Shown here in pieces: positions 9,404 through 16,822 of a stretch of DNA of 64,000 nt. This DNA comes from a virus. The DNA lies in the IMG/VR virus record IMGVR_UViG_3300012000_000002, positions 1 through 64,000 of that record; one strand, 5' to 3'. Each line of letters opens with the position of its first letter. Position 1 is the first letter of the stretch. The position numbers and the translations under genes are program-made. Below the pieces are notes generated by a model, which was not told where the DNA came from, searched no databases, and saw nothing but the letters and a program-made list of their open reading frames with translations.

Positions 9404-9765
9404 AGTTTCCTTATAACTAGTTTTTCGTTGCCTTTTAAACCCATATCTTTGCACCAACCACCTCTTACCTCAACAACGTATTTGACGGGCTTAGAAAAGC
9501 TTCTAGAGGCCGTAGACATAGCTTCTAAATTCAGTATCTCAACAAGACGGTTGTGCTTGTCAAAACCCATGCAGTCAATATCAAAAGGAACGGTATGCAT
9601 CCAATAAGATTGTGGATGTTCATGTTCATGAACAAAAAGCATTCCATAATAATCGTTGGGAGGTTGATTCCATCCCATAAAGCCTTTGGAACGTAAATGT
9701 GGTTTGTTTAAAATCTTTAATGCTAGTGGAACATAACCAATAGAAGAGAAGCAATACATAACCAT
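9400..9765 (-). CDS. DUF192 family protein
   Basis: The sequence follows the DUF192 (COG1430) pattern: KGFMGW near the N terminus, YYGMLFVHEHEHPQSYWMHT (G-M-L-F, acidic residues, then W-M-x-x-T), the P-F-D-I-D strand, VEILNLEA, and VKYVVEVRGGWC followed by K-G-N-E. The family forms a small beta barrel of unknown biochemical role and is found in bacteria, archaea and phages. The start at 9765 (MVMYCF) is chosen because longer forms run into the divergent plus-strand gene. The stop overlaps the next paralogue start, so it heads the operon 9765 to 6180. Confidence 0.75.
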   Translation of the reverse strand: MVMYCFSSIGYVPLALKILNKPHLRSKGFMGWNQPPNDYYGMLFVHEHEHPQSYWMHTVPFDIDCMGFDKHNRLVEILNLEAMSTASRSFSKPVKYVVEVRGGWCKDMGLKGNEKLVIRKL

Positions 9766-9783
9766 ATATATTTCTTTCAAATC

Positions 9784-10116
9784 ATGTTCAACTTTTTCAA
9801 ACGCAATAAACCTCAAGCAAAAACCAAGTCAATCCAACAACAACTTTTAGAGTTGCCTCTTGGAAGCTTTGTTGTTTTATCATTAAACCCTGATATATGC
9901 GCTCAACATATGTTGAAAGGCACCAATAGGTTTGATGAAGTTGTTATATCAACCAACAAGCTTAAAGGATTGGTTAAAGCTGTTTATGTGGCTGATGTAA
10001 CAAACTATGTTTATGTAGAAGTTATTGGATTGGTTGTTAATGATGGAGTTGCAACACGAAAAGAATATGTCGTGATGCAAGGAGAAATATTGTCAATCAA
10101 AGTATGCGACGTTTGA
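9784..10116 (+). CDS. hypothetical small protein
   Basis: 110 residues of unknown family. The N terminus MFNFFKRNK is amphipathic and basic, as in proteins that touch a membrane surface. The rest is rich in valine-containing strands (FVVLSLNP, VKAVYVADVTNYVYVEVIG), suggesting a small beta fold. The gene is divergent from the DUF192 operon, with only 18 bases between the starts, so the two promoters must overlap. Its 3' end overlaps the convergent HAD-type gene by 20 bases. No Shine-Dalgarno sequence is evident before the ATG. Confidence 0.6.
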   Translation: MFNFFKRNKPQAKTKSIQQQLLELPLGSFVVLSLNPDICAQHMLKGTNRFDEVVISTNKLKGLVKAVYVADVTNYVYVEVIGLVVNDGVATRKEYVVMQGEILSIKVCDV

Positions 10117-11176
10117 TTCCAGCCATTCTTTGCCAACGATCTAAGTCAAAACCCAAAGATTCAGCCAATGGTTGAGCTGCTTGTTCTTCTTTTTTCTTTT
10201 TGGCACCGCTTGGTGGATATTTTTCTTTTGGAGTATCTGCACTAGCTGTACCGGCTGGGTGAGGATGCTTACTTGGATCAGCGAAGCCACCGGGACCATA
10301 CAAAAATACTTCTGCATCAACGTCTTTTAATGCAGCACGCACATCATCAATGTTTTTGGGATCGTCGTCATAAAAGTGTATTTCATCTGGTTGTTCTTCT
10401 GGTTTGCGTGCATCAAAGTATGTTTTTTTGATTTGTTTACCTTTGTTGCCGCCACCCATACCTTTTACTGGTTGACCAGCTTTGGTGCTCAAGGTTATGC
10501 CTTGATCAGACATGAACTTTGCCAAATCTGTTTCAACAGAAGGTGGATGCTCTTTACCACCAAAATCTTTTGGATTTGATCGTTCTCCAGATTTAATAGC
10601 ACTTTCACCAGAACGTGCAGTAATGATTTGAGTTTCGGCACCGGGAGGAGCGTTCTTCACACGGTTCAACGTTGAATCGATTGGTTCAGCATTTTTAGCT
10701 GTAGAAGAAGGGCTATAGTCCGCAACAAGAACAAGCTTACCGGCTTGTTCTTGATTTCCCGGTGCGGGCTTGTCGGGTGCTATAAGGTTTATATCTGCAA
10801 GCTTACGAGCTTTTGTTAAACCAGCGGAGTTAACATAAACGGCGAATCCTTCTACTCCATCTGGTTGTTCGATTGAACTTCCTTTTGGCCCTTTAAGAAG
10901 TTCTTTTTGCAAACCGTTTTGGGTTACCCAAGCTTGTGCTTCTTGCGCTGTTTTCCAAACCGGTGATCCATCTTTATACATCATGATACCGTTAGAGTCT
11001 GATGTTACACCAAGAGTATCATCAAAGTCAAAGATGTGAGCTTGTTTGTCTGGTGCTGCGTCACCGGGAATCGGTTCGCCCTCATCTTGCTGAACAACAC
11101 CTTTTCTTTCGGATTGTTTTTCGTCTTGCTCAAACAACCAACGATAAACGATTTGGTCTTTTTTGTCTCTTAACAT
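10097..11176 (-). CDS. HAD superfamily phosphatase-like protein with LFEQ leader
   Basis: HAD motifs appear in order: HIFDFDDTLGVT (D-x-D-x-T nucleophile) near residue 50, TQIITARSG (motif II, threonine) near residue 185, and IHFYDDDPKNIDDV (acidic motif with DD-x3-N) near residue 270. This is the layout of phage polynucleotide-phosphatase-like and acid-phosphatase-like HAD proteins. The N terminus MLRDKKDQIVYRWLFEQDE shares the Y-x-W-L-F-E-Q block with the ParB-like gene next door and the gene at 50142. The C-terminal end AGIKRRIL also echoes that neighbour (PGIRRRW). AGGAGCT precedes the ATG. The substrate is unknown; packaging is inferred from the leader. Confidence 0.75.
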   Translation of the reverse strand: MLRDKKDQIVYRWLFEQDEKQSERKGVVQQDEGEPIPGDAAPDKQAHIFDFDDTLGVTSDSNGIMMYKDGSPVWKTAQEAQAWVTQNGLQKELLKGPKGSSIEQPDGVEGFAVYVNSAGLTKARKLADINLIAPDKPAPGNQEQAGKLVLVADYSPSSTAKNAEPIDSTLNRVKNAPPGAETQIITARSGESAIKSGERSNPKDFGGKEHPPSVETDLAKFMSDQGITLSTKAGQPVKGMGGGNKGKQIKKTYFDARKPEEQPDEIHFYDDDPKNIDDVRAALKDVDAEVFLYGPGGFADPSKHPHPAGTASADTPKEKYPPSGAKKKKEEQAAQPLAESLGFDLDRWQRMAGIKRRIL

Positions 11177-11200
11177 TGTTGTGAGCTCCTGTTTTAACTA

Positions 11201-12391
11201 TCACCAACGACGACGAATGCCGGGAAGATGGATTTTGCGAATACGGCTTTCTGTTTGAATATCAAAACCGGGTTTTGCGTTAATATCGCCGCTTTGCAAA
11301 GCCGTGCCCAATCCTTCTGGGCCGGGGCCACCATCACCAAGACCAGTTTGAGGCATGATTGGTCTAGGAAACTTTCCTGCTGGTGGTAATGCTTTGCAGT
11401 TTGTTGCAAGAGTTGCAGCAGCTTCTGACCAACCTTGTACATAATCGTTTGAAACCGTACCAACTTTAACTTCTAGAAGGGCACCTCTGGCATCACCTTC
11501 GGCTGCTCCGCTTCGCATTCCACCAAACTCGCCTGCCTCTGGTGGTACCGCTCCCGGTGTTGATGCAGTGTCTGGTTGAGTGTTTGAGTCAGCACCTAGA
11601 GCAACCCGTTTCAATACATCTTTGGCCCAAGGTTGTTTTGAAGCAAGTTGTTTTGCAAACATTATGCTCGTTGGTTTGGCAGTATTTTCCAGTTTTCCTT
11701 TAAGTTGTTCAAAAACTTCCGTGCCCATAAACAATGGACCAGAAACAAATTTTGTTATAATGTCTTCAAGAGACATGGCATATATGTTCATGCCTTTTTT
11801 AACACCTTGAGTTGGTACATTTTGCTTTGTAACCGCAATCGCTGCTTGAGTCATCTTAAGAGCCATTTCTGGGTCTGGTATATCAATGTCAATGCAAGCC
11901 AACTGGATTTGTGGGTTGAAAACCATTGCTTGTGACCAACGGTGGTGACCATCGATAACATATTTTCCACCGGCTGTGATGATTGGGTCGCCGCCCTTCC
12001 AAGCCCCACCAGCATAAAAATTTGCTATAAGACTGGGGTTTTTAAAAGAAAACGCAACTGAGTTCGAAAGATCGATTTCGCTTTGCGTTGGTTGCAAAGC
12101 TGATCCTGCGATTGTCGCAGGTTTAACAGCTACGGATTCGTCTGTGGGGTTGCCGTCTTTTTTGCCAGCAGCCAAGAATGCATGAAGTTTTGGATCTTTT
12201 GCAACTTTTTTTAATTCTTGAACAAACTGTTCATATGGCATTGACCAAAGCTTTTGAATTTTTTCTGCGGTTAATGGATCGGGAGCACTAGCATCTTTAG
12301 CAGCATCTCCACCACCAGCAGCAGCAGCCTTTTCTTCTTGTTCAAACAACCAGTTATACAAGTCACGATCAGATCTGATAGATTTTCTCAT
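11201..12391 (-). CDS. ParB/sulfiredoxin-like domain protein with LFEQ leader
   Basis: The recognisable part is AGGKYVIDGHHRWSQAMVF near residue 140, the ParB-like nuclease/sulfiredoxin fold signature (strand, D-G-x-H-R, helix), followed by IQLACIDID. It may bind or hydrolyse nucleotides or act as a DNA-linked switch; the partner is unknown. The leader MRKSIRSDRDLYNWLFEQEE matches the gene downstream and the one at 50142. An alanine/glycine-rich linker follows, and the C terminus ends SRIRKIHLPGIRRRW. The start has AGGAG upstream. The gene is divergent from 12437, with a possible extended -10 TGATACTCT in the gap. Confidence 0.7.
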   Translation of the reverse strand: MRKSIRSDRDLYNWLFEQEEKAAAAGGGDAAKDASAPDPLTAEKIQKLWSMPYEQFVQELKKVAKDPKLHAFLAAGKKDGNPTDESVAVKPATIAGSALQPTQSEIDLSNSVAFSFKNPSLIANFYAGGAWKGGDPIITAGGKYVIDGHHRWSQAMVFNPQIQLACIDIDIPDPEMALKMTQAAIAVTKQNVPTQGVKKGMNIYAMSLEDIITKFVSGPLFMGTEVFEQLKGKLENTAKPTSIMFAKQLASKQPWAKDVLKRVALGADSNTQPDTASTPGAVPPEAGEFGGMRSGAAEGDARGALLEVKVGTVSNDYVQGWSEAAATLATNCKALPPAGKFPRPIMPQTGLGDGGPGPEGLGTALQSGDINAKPGFDIQTESRIRKIHLPGIRRRW

Positions 12392-12436
12392 TTTAGTTCT
12401 CCTATTATTTTAGAGTATCACATGATATATATTATT

Positions 12437-12727
12437 ATGGTTAACGATTTGTTGCGTGAACTTATACAACTTCTTGTTTTAGAAGCCGCATTCAATACAA
12501 AGCTTCTTAAGAAGATGGGTTACAAATATGTTGGCCGCAATAAACGTATTGCTTCAGATACTTTTATTCACGCTAAAGACGATAACAATCCTTCTTACCA
12601 TAAAACCTTGAGCAAACGTATAAATAAAAACTTAAGTAAAGGTGGCTACTATCGTAGCAAAAAACACGATACCCTTAAAGACCCACCTGCTATGGGCGTA
12701 TCTTGGACAAAAGGAGAAAAAGGTTAA
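12437..12727 (+). CDS. small basic protein with leader MVNDLLRELIQLLVLE
   Basis: 96 residues, strongly basic, without a recognised family. The N terminus is an amphipathic helix ending LLVLE/AA, another possible prohead-protease site (L-x-E/A). The remainder (KKMGYKYVGRNKR, then repeated lysine-rich segments and SKGGYYRSKKHD) looks like a nucleic-acid-binding tail. No Shine-Dalgarno is visible; the TGATATATA just upstream could be a -10 element placing the start of the message near the ATG. The gene is followed after three bases by the plus-strand member of the paralogue family. A packaged DNA-binding protein is an inference. Confidence 0.55.
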   Translation: MVNDLLRELIQLLVLEAAFNTKLLKKMGYKYVGRNKRIASDTFIHAKDDNNPSYHKTLSKRINKNLSKGGYYRSKKHDTLKDPPAMGVSWTKGEKG

Positions 12728-12730
12728 ACC

Positions 12731-13540
12731 ATGCCAGCAAAAAAAGTTAAAGACTTAATAGAGTTCAACAACAGCGTTCCCGACGACTTCAAAGTTAAAG
12801 TAATGTTGGGAGGAAGTCAAATTCGTTTGGCTGCTTCGTTTATAAACAACAAAGGTAAAACAATTTATCAACAGGATGATATTCGTAAATCATATTACGG
12901 AAAGTCTTTTGAAAATTTAAAAGTCGAAAAAGGAACTGAATCTGCTATAGAAAGATACGAAGACCCAACAGATAAACCTATGTTTCCTTGGGGTTCAGCT
13001 AGTTGCAAACCAAACAATGATAAACATAAATACAAATGCAACAACGCTTGGTTTATCAGTCTTACTGAAGTTGCTAAAGGTTATGGCCCAATGCTTTATG
13101 ATTGCTTGATTGCCAAGCTGGGTGAATATGGTTTTGGTTTAACTGCTGATAGAGGCATGGTTTCTGCAACAGCGGCAGCAGTTTGGAGCGCATATCTTAC
13201 TGATCGTCCAGATGTAAAAAGAAAAAAACTGGACTTGGATAATTCAACACCAGAAACTGAAGACGATTGTTATGCTAAACATTCTTCTATTCCTAGTTGG
13301 AATACTTGGTTAGCAGACCCAAAAAAAGGTTTGTTGCAAAGTGACGAAGAACACGAAAAAGAAGTAGAAAAAAGAAAAATCATGCGTGTGGCTGTTAACT
13401 TTGCTTATTTTGACGACGGAATCGTCACGCTTAATGAATTAAGCCAAGCCGGACTTTTGGTTGATCAAACGTTTGGATTGAATGAGAACTATGTTGTTCG
13501 ACGTTTGTATGAAAGCTTTCTCAGAGATTTAAAGCTTTGA
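12731..13540 (+). CDS. paralogue family member 5 (no leader), GNAT-like core
   Basis: The central part matches the tandem minus-strand family at 6180-9403: [19 protein letters not shown], then [20 protein letters not shown] and the ending [13 protein letters not shown]. In this copy the K-G-Y-G-P-M-L-Y-D stretch looks most like GNAT motif A, with the following strand and helix; this remains an inference because no acceptor domain is recognised. The N terminus [14 protein letters not shown] lacks the MKLYP leader, so this member may stay outside the capsid. The gene has a weak ribosome site and forms a pair with 12437. Confidence 0.65.
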   Translation: MPAKKVKDLIEFNNSVPDDFKVKVMLGGSQIRLAASFINNKGKTIYQQDDIRKSYYGKSFENLKVEKGTESAIERYEDPTDKPMFPWGSASCKPNNDKHKYKCNNAWFISLTEVAKGYGPMLYDCLIAKLGEYGFGLTADRGMVSATAAAVWSAYLTDRPDVKRKKLDLDNSTPETEDDCYAKHSSIPSWNTWLADPKKGLLQSDEEHEKEVEKRKIMRVAVNFAYFDDGIVTLNELSQAGLLVDQTFGLNENYVVRRLYESFLRDLKL

Positions 13541-13565
13541 CATTAATTTTCTTTGTTGTTATGCT
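13537..13565 (+). promoter_or_regulatory. sigma70-type promoter of thyA, probably leaderless
   Basis: TTGACA (13537-13542), 17-base spacer ending TGT, then TATGCT (13560-13565). The thyA ATG begins only six bases after the -10 hexamer, where transcription should start, and no Shine-Dalgarno exists. The message is therefore probably leaderless. Confidence 0.75.
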
Positions 13566-13571
13566 TTAAGC

Positions 13572-14369
13572 ATGACATATCATCACGTTGACCAAACGTA
13601 TTTCGAATTAATCAATGATGTTCTCACTAATGGTGTAGAAAAAACTGATCGCACTGGTACAGGAACAATCTCGGTATTCGGTAGACAAGTTCGTTATGAC
13701 TTGTCTTTAGGATTTCCTATCCTAACCTCTAAACGAGTTCACTGGAAGTCTGTTGTTGGAGAACTGCTATGGTTCCTCAAAGGTGATACCAATATTAAGT
13801 GGTTAAAGGAGAACGGTATTTCTATCTGGGATGAATGGGCAGACAAGGATGGAAACCTTGGACCTGTTTATGGTAAACAATGGAGAGATTGGAACGGTGT
13901 TGATCAGATCAAACAACTGATTCAACAGATCAAGACTAGTCCAGACTCACGAAGACTTATTGTATCTGCATGGAACGTTGGAGATATTCCTAACATGGCT
14001 CTTGCTCCATGCCATACGATGTTCCAATTCTATGTGGTAAATGGTAAACTTAGTTGCCAGCTATATCAACGCAGCGGGGATCTTGGATTGGGAATTCCCT
14101 TTAATGTTGCTTCATATGCGCTTCTAACACATATGATTGCTCAGGTGTGTGGACTAGAGGTTGGAGATTTTGTGCATACCTTTGGTGACTTGCACATTTA
14201 TTCAAACCACGTTGAAGCGTTGAAACAACAGTTGCATAGAACACCATATCCAATGCCTAGATTGATGTTAGCTAAGACTGTTACGGATATTGATGGATTC
14301 GATTTTGGCAAGGTGACATTGGATGGTTACCAACATCACCCGTCGATTAAGTTGCCTGTGGCTGTTTAA
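13572..14369 (+). CDS. thyA: thymidylate synthase
   Basis: Makes dTMP from dUMP with methylenetetrahydrofolate. Family blocks are clear: [15 protein letters not shown] (phosphate-binding arginine), [14 protein letters not shown], the nucleophile in [11 protein letters not shown] (Cys147), [17 protein letters not shown] and [12 protein letters not shown]. At 265 residues it matches E. coli ThyA (264). It works with folA downstream (15453), which regenerates tetrahydrofolate. The gene begins six bases after a strong -10 element with no ribosome site. Its last four bases overlap the convergent leader-bearing gene at 14366. Confidence 0.97.
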   Translation: MTYHHVDQTYFELINDVLTNGVEKTDRTGTGTISVFGRQVRYDLSLGFPILTSKRVHWKSVVGELLWFLKGDTNIKWLKENGISIWDEWADKDGNLGPVYGKQWRDWNGVDQIKQLIQQIKTSPDSRRLIVSAWNVGDIPNMALAPCHTMFQFYVVNGKLSCQLYQRSGDLGLGIPFNVASYALLTHMIAQVCGLEVGDFVHTFGDLHIYSNHVEALKQQLHRTPYPMPRLMLAKTVTDIDGFDFGKVTLDGYQHHPSIKLPVAV

Positions 14370-14749
14370 GACTCTTGAGCTTTCTTTGCCATATCTGTTA
14401 ATGTAGAGACTTGAGATTTAATCGTTTCTACATCTTTGGTGAGAGCAGAGGAATCATTGCCACCAGATGTGGTGGTTCCTGTAGTTGATATCGTTCCCGG
14501 TCCTTTGGGAACCGTAGTTGCTGCTGCTGTTTGATCTGCTCCTGTAGTTGAACGTGACTTTGTGGGTTCTTGCTTTCTCTCCCCAGAGGATTTTTGAATA
14601 ACGTTGATATCTTTTTTCATTTGATCAACGTCTTTGGTTATAGGTTCCAATGCTGTTTTAACAGCATCAGCAACATCTTTCCCAATATCAACGTTCATAC
14701 TTGCGTCGTCTGCTTCGAAAAGAATAGGATAAAGCTTAACGGTTTTCAT
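14366..14749 (-). CDS. low-complexity protein with leader [12 protein letters not shown]
   Basis: 127 residues. The N terminus [17 protein letters not shown] repeats the KLYPI block of the paralogue family and ends in a potential L-F-E/A cleavage site. After a short coiled-coil-like segment ([20 protein letters not shown]) comes a threonine/serine/glycine/lysine-rich stretch of about 50 residues, then a second heptad-like helix. No enzyme motif is visible. It is isolated from the other leader genes, lying between thyA and clpP on the opposite strand. A packaged, possibly disordered internal head protein is the best guess. Confidence 0.6.
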   Translation of the reverse strand: MKTVKLYPILFEADDASMNVDIGKDVADAVKTALEPITKDVDQMKKDINVIQKSSGERKQEPTKSRSTTGADQTAAATTVPKGPGTISTTGTTTSGGNDSSALTKDVETIKSQVSTLTDMAKKAQES

Positions 14750-14816
14750 TGTTTATAGATATAACTTTATCTTAGATTTGTGTTATGCTAATGTGGTATT
14801 ATAAAGGAGTAAACGT

Positions 14817-15446
14817 ATGTTTGAATTACAAATTAAAAATCCGCTGCTAGCAAAGCCAGAAATTACGGATTCTGGAGAAGTTTCGGTGAAGTATAAATCA
14901 CCAAACATTATTTACGTTAACAAGTTCAACGAAGAATCGGCTAAAGAGTTTATTGAAGCAATGGTTAGTGCCCAAAACACAGGGCAAACAATTATTCCAA
15001 TTGTAATTGATTCTTATGGTGGAGAAGTATATTCTCTTCTTAAGATGATTGATATGATTAAAGCTTCAACTGTTCCTGTTGCAACTATTTGCATGGGAAA
15101 AGCTATGTCTTGCGGAGCTGTTTTGCTTTCTTGTGGAGCAGAAGGTCATCGTTATATGGCACCAACAGGAACAGTTATGATTCACGACGTTGCTAGTTTT
15201 GCTATGGGCAAGGTTGAAGAAATCAAAGCAGATGCCAAGGAATCTGATCGTCTTAACAAGTTGATCTTTAAAATCATGGCAGACAACTGCGGCAAAGAAG
15301 TACCTTACTTTTCAAAACTTGTTCATGAACACGGCCACGCAGATTGGTTCTTGGATGCAGAAGAATGCAAGAAGCACGGAATTGTTAATCACCTTCGTAT
15401 TCCAAAGATTAAAGTATCTTTTGACGTTGAAACAACCTTTGGTTGA
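14817..15446 (+). CDS. ClpP-like serine protease
   Basis: The ClpP catalytic triad is complete: Ser98 in GKAMSCGAVLL, His123 in VMIHDVAS and Asp176 in ADWFLDAEECKKHGIVN, with the substrate strand PIVIDSYGGEV upstream. Length (209) is that of ClpP. In phages this fold serves either as prohead maturation protease or as a ClpP homologue; here it sits in a nucleotide-metabolism operon, not beside head genes, so a regulatory or host-takeover role is as likely. AAGGAG precedes the ATG, and an extended -10 TGTTATGCT lies about 30 bases upstream. It could be the enzyme that cuts the leader proteins, but T4 gp21 is a different family. Confidence 0.88.
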   Translation: MFELQIKNPLLAKPEITDSGEVSVKYKSPNIIYVNKFNEESAKEFIEAMVSAQNTGQTIIPIVIDSYGGEVYSLLKMIDMIKASTVPVATICMGKAMSCGAVLLSCGAEGHRYMAPTGTVMIHDVASFAMGKVEEIKADAKESDRLNKLIFKIMADNCGKEVPYFSKLVHEHGHADWFLDAEECKKHGIVNHLRIPKIKVSFDVETTFG

Positions 15447-15452
15447 TGTTTC

Positions 15453-15989
15453 ATGTGCATAGTCTCGATCATTGTTGCAAAAAGTAAAAACAACGTTATC
15501 GGAAACAACAACTTGCTTCCGTGGAAACTACCTTCTGATTTAAAGCACTTTAAAACTATAACCCAAAACTCTGTTATTATCATGGGAAGGAAAACTTATG
15601 AAAGCATTGGTAAGCCTCTCCCAAACCGTTTAAACGTCGTTGTAAGCACTCAAAAAAACTTGAACTTACCAAACAACGTTACAGTTTGCAATGACCCTAA
15701 TGAGGCGTTAAAAGCTTCAAGAGTGTTGTGTTTAAAACATAACATAAACAACATATGGATTATAGGTGGAGCAGCAATATATCAACAATTTATCAAACGT
15801 GCAGATAAAATGGTTATTACAACCATTGATGAAGATTGTGAAGGAGACACAACCTTCCCAGTTTATAAATCTGATTTTTGGAAATTAACAGATTGTGTTG
15901 ACTGTTATGATGTTGAAGGTTATATGCTGGATAATCCAATGCAAATCGGATTAAAATACAAAATAGAAGAATTTGAAAGGATTTTTTGA
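15453..15989 (+). CDS. folA: dihydrofolate reductase
   Basis: Reduces dihydrofolate produced by ThyA. Signature elements: SIIVAKSKNNVIGNNNLLPW (substrate loop, I-G-x-x-x-x-L-P-W), SDLKHFK with the folate-binding aspartate, VIIMGRKTYESIG (NADPH motif M-G-R-K-T-x-E-S-I-G) and NNIWIIGGAAIYQQF (G-G-x-x-I-Y). At 178 residues it matches T4 frd and bacterial enzymes. It begins seven bases after clpP with no strong ribosome site and overlaps the next ATG (TGATG), so clpP-folA-15989-16525 reads as one operon. Confidence 0.95.
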   Translation: MCIVSIIVAKSKNNVIGNNNLLPWKLPSDLKHFKTITQNSVIIMGRKTYESIGKPLPNRLNVVVSTQKNLNLPNNVTVCNDPNEALKASRVLCLKHNINNIWIIGGAAIYQQFIKRADKMVITTIDEDCEGDTTFPVYKSDFWKLTDCVDCYDVEGYMLDNPMQIGLKYKIEEFERIF

Positions 15990-16528
15990 TGACTAAATCA
16001 TTTACAGAACTAGCAACCAATATTGGTGAATTGGTAGAAAGTAAAAACAAAGCATATGGCTCTGCCTTTGACAAGTGTGGTGATTTCTTAAAAGTTCTAT
16101 ATCCAGAAGGAATCAAACCAGAACAATATAAAGATATGCTTTGCATTGTTAGAGTGTTTGATAAGCTAATGCGTATTGCCACATCTTATGAAGGCACAGA
16201 AGAAAAGAAAGTAGATGCTTATTCAGATCTTATGGGATATGGTCTTCTAGGTCTAAGAGCTTCACTGGAAGAACAAGAATCAGTAAAACAAACAGCAAAA
16301 GAAAAGCAGCTAAAAGAAGAAGGCTTTACTCCAGAACAAGTTGATCGTTGGAAAGAAGTTCTAGCAAAAGTAGAAAGCCGTGATCCTGATGCTACTGCAT
16401 ATAGCGTTGAGGAAAGAGCTCTTCTAAAAGCAGCAGATAAAGAAAAAGATCCAGCCAAGAAAAAGATGGCTAGGGCATTAGCAATTCAACGCCTTGGAAT
16501 ACAACCTAAATCTGTAGGTGAAAAATGA
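15989..16528 (+). CDS. nucleotide-modification-associated (DUF1599/Nmad1-like) protein
   Basis: The N-terminal half carries the pattern KNKAYGSAFDKCGDFL, then IVRVFDKLMRIA and DAYSDLMGYGLLGL, which matches the DUF1599 family (Y-G-x-a-F, R-x-x-D-K-x-x-R, D-x-x-D-l-x-x-Y). These helical proteins are related to MazG-like nucleotide pyrophosphohydrolases and are common in phages with altered nucleotide pools. The C-terminal part is a charged helix rich in K/E that ends near the stop. The ATG at 15989 overlaps the folA stop; a TTG one codon earlier is not needed. The function in this phage is inferred from operon context only. Confidence 0.7.
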   Translation: MTKSFTELATNIGELVESKNKAYGSAFDKCGDFLKVLYPEGIKPEQYKDMLCIVRVFDKLMRIATSYEGTEEKKVDAYSDLMGYGLLGLRASLEEQESVKQTAKEKQLKEEGFTPEQVDRWKEVLAKVESRDPDATAYSVEERALLKAADKEKDPAKKKMARALAIQRLGIQPKSVGEK

Positions 16529-16743
16529 AAGTTTTAAACGAAAAAGTTATTGGAACAAGAGGGCCGTGGGTATTTCGTGCAAGATACGTTGAATACCATA
16601 CCAAAGAACAAGGCAAACACTATCGCCCAGAGATTGTGTTTGAACGCATTGGTAACGATGAAACAGGATTTTCTTTGCAAGACTTAGAGCAACTGCATAC
16701 AGCTTTGCGTATGTTTGCAGAAGAAAACTATCATAGAGGATAA
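16525..16743 (+). CDS. hypothetical small protein
   Basis: 72 residues, no recognised family. The start overlaps the previous stop (ATGA), so it is the last gene of the thyA-to-folA operon. The sequence (GPWVFRARYVEYHTKEQGKH, then SLQDLEQLHTALRMF) suggests two strands and a helix. It is followed directly by a perfect terminator hairpin at 16751-16780. Confidence 0.6.
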   Translation: MKVLNEKVIGTRGPWVFRARYVEYHTKEQGKHYRPEIVFERIGNDETGFSLQDLEQLHTALRMFAEENYHRG

Positions 16744-16750
16744 AAAGAAA

Positions 16751-16780
16751 TCGGGGAGAGATATTTCTACCTCTCCCCGA
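16751..16780. terminator. bidirectional terminator hairpin
   Basis: A perfect 10-bp stem (TCGGGGAGAG / CTCTCCCCGA) with a 10-base loop separates two convergent units, the plus-strand nucleotide operon and the minus-strand fibre block. The T-tract after it is weak on the plus strand, and A/T-rich sequence lies on the other side for the minus strand. Confidence 0.8.
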
Positions 16781-16822
16781 CCCCTTATTCAGTTAGGCTT
16801 TTCAGCTTTTACCGATCAAAGA

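Noticed and set aside
12619-12626. TATAAATA (T4 late promoter consensus) inside the gene at 12437-12727
   Set aside because: Within coding sequence, 105 bases before the next gene; about ten such octamers are expected by chance.
15986-15988. TTG start for the Nmad1-like gene
   Set aside because: The next codon is ATG with the classical TGATG overlap; the TTG is unnecessary.
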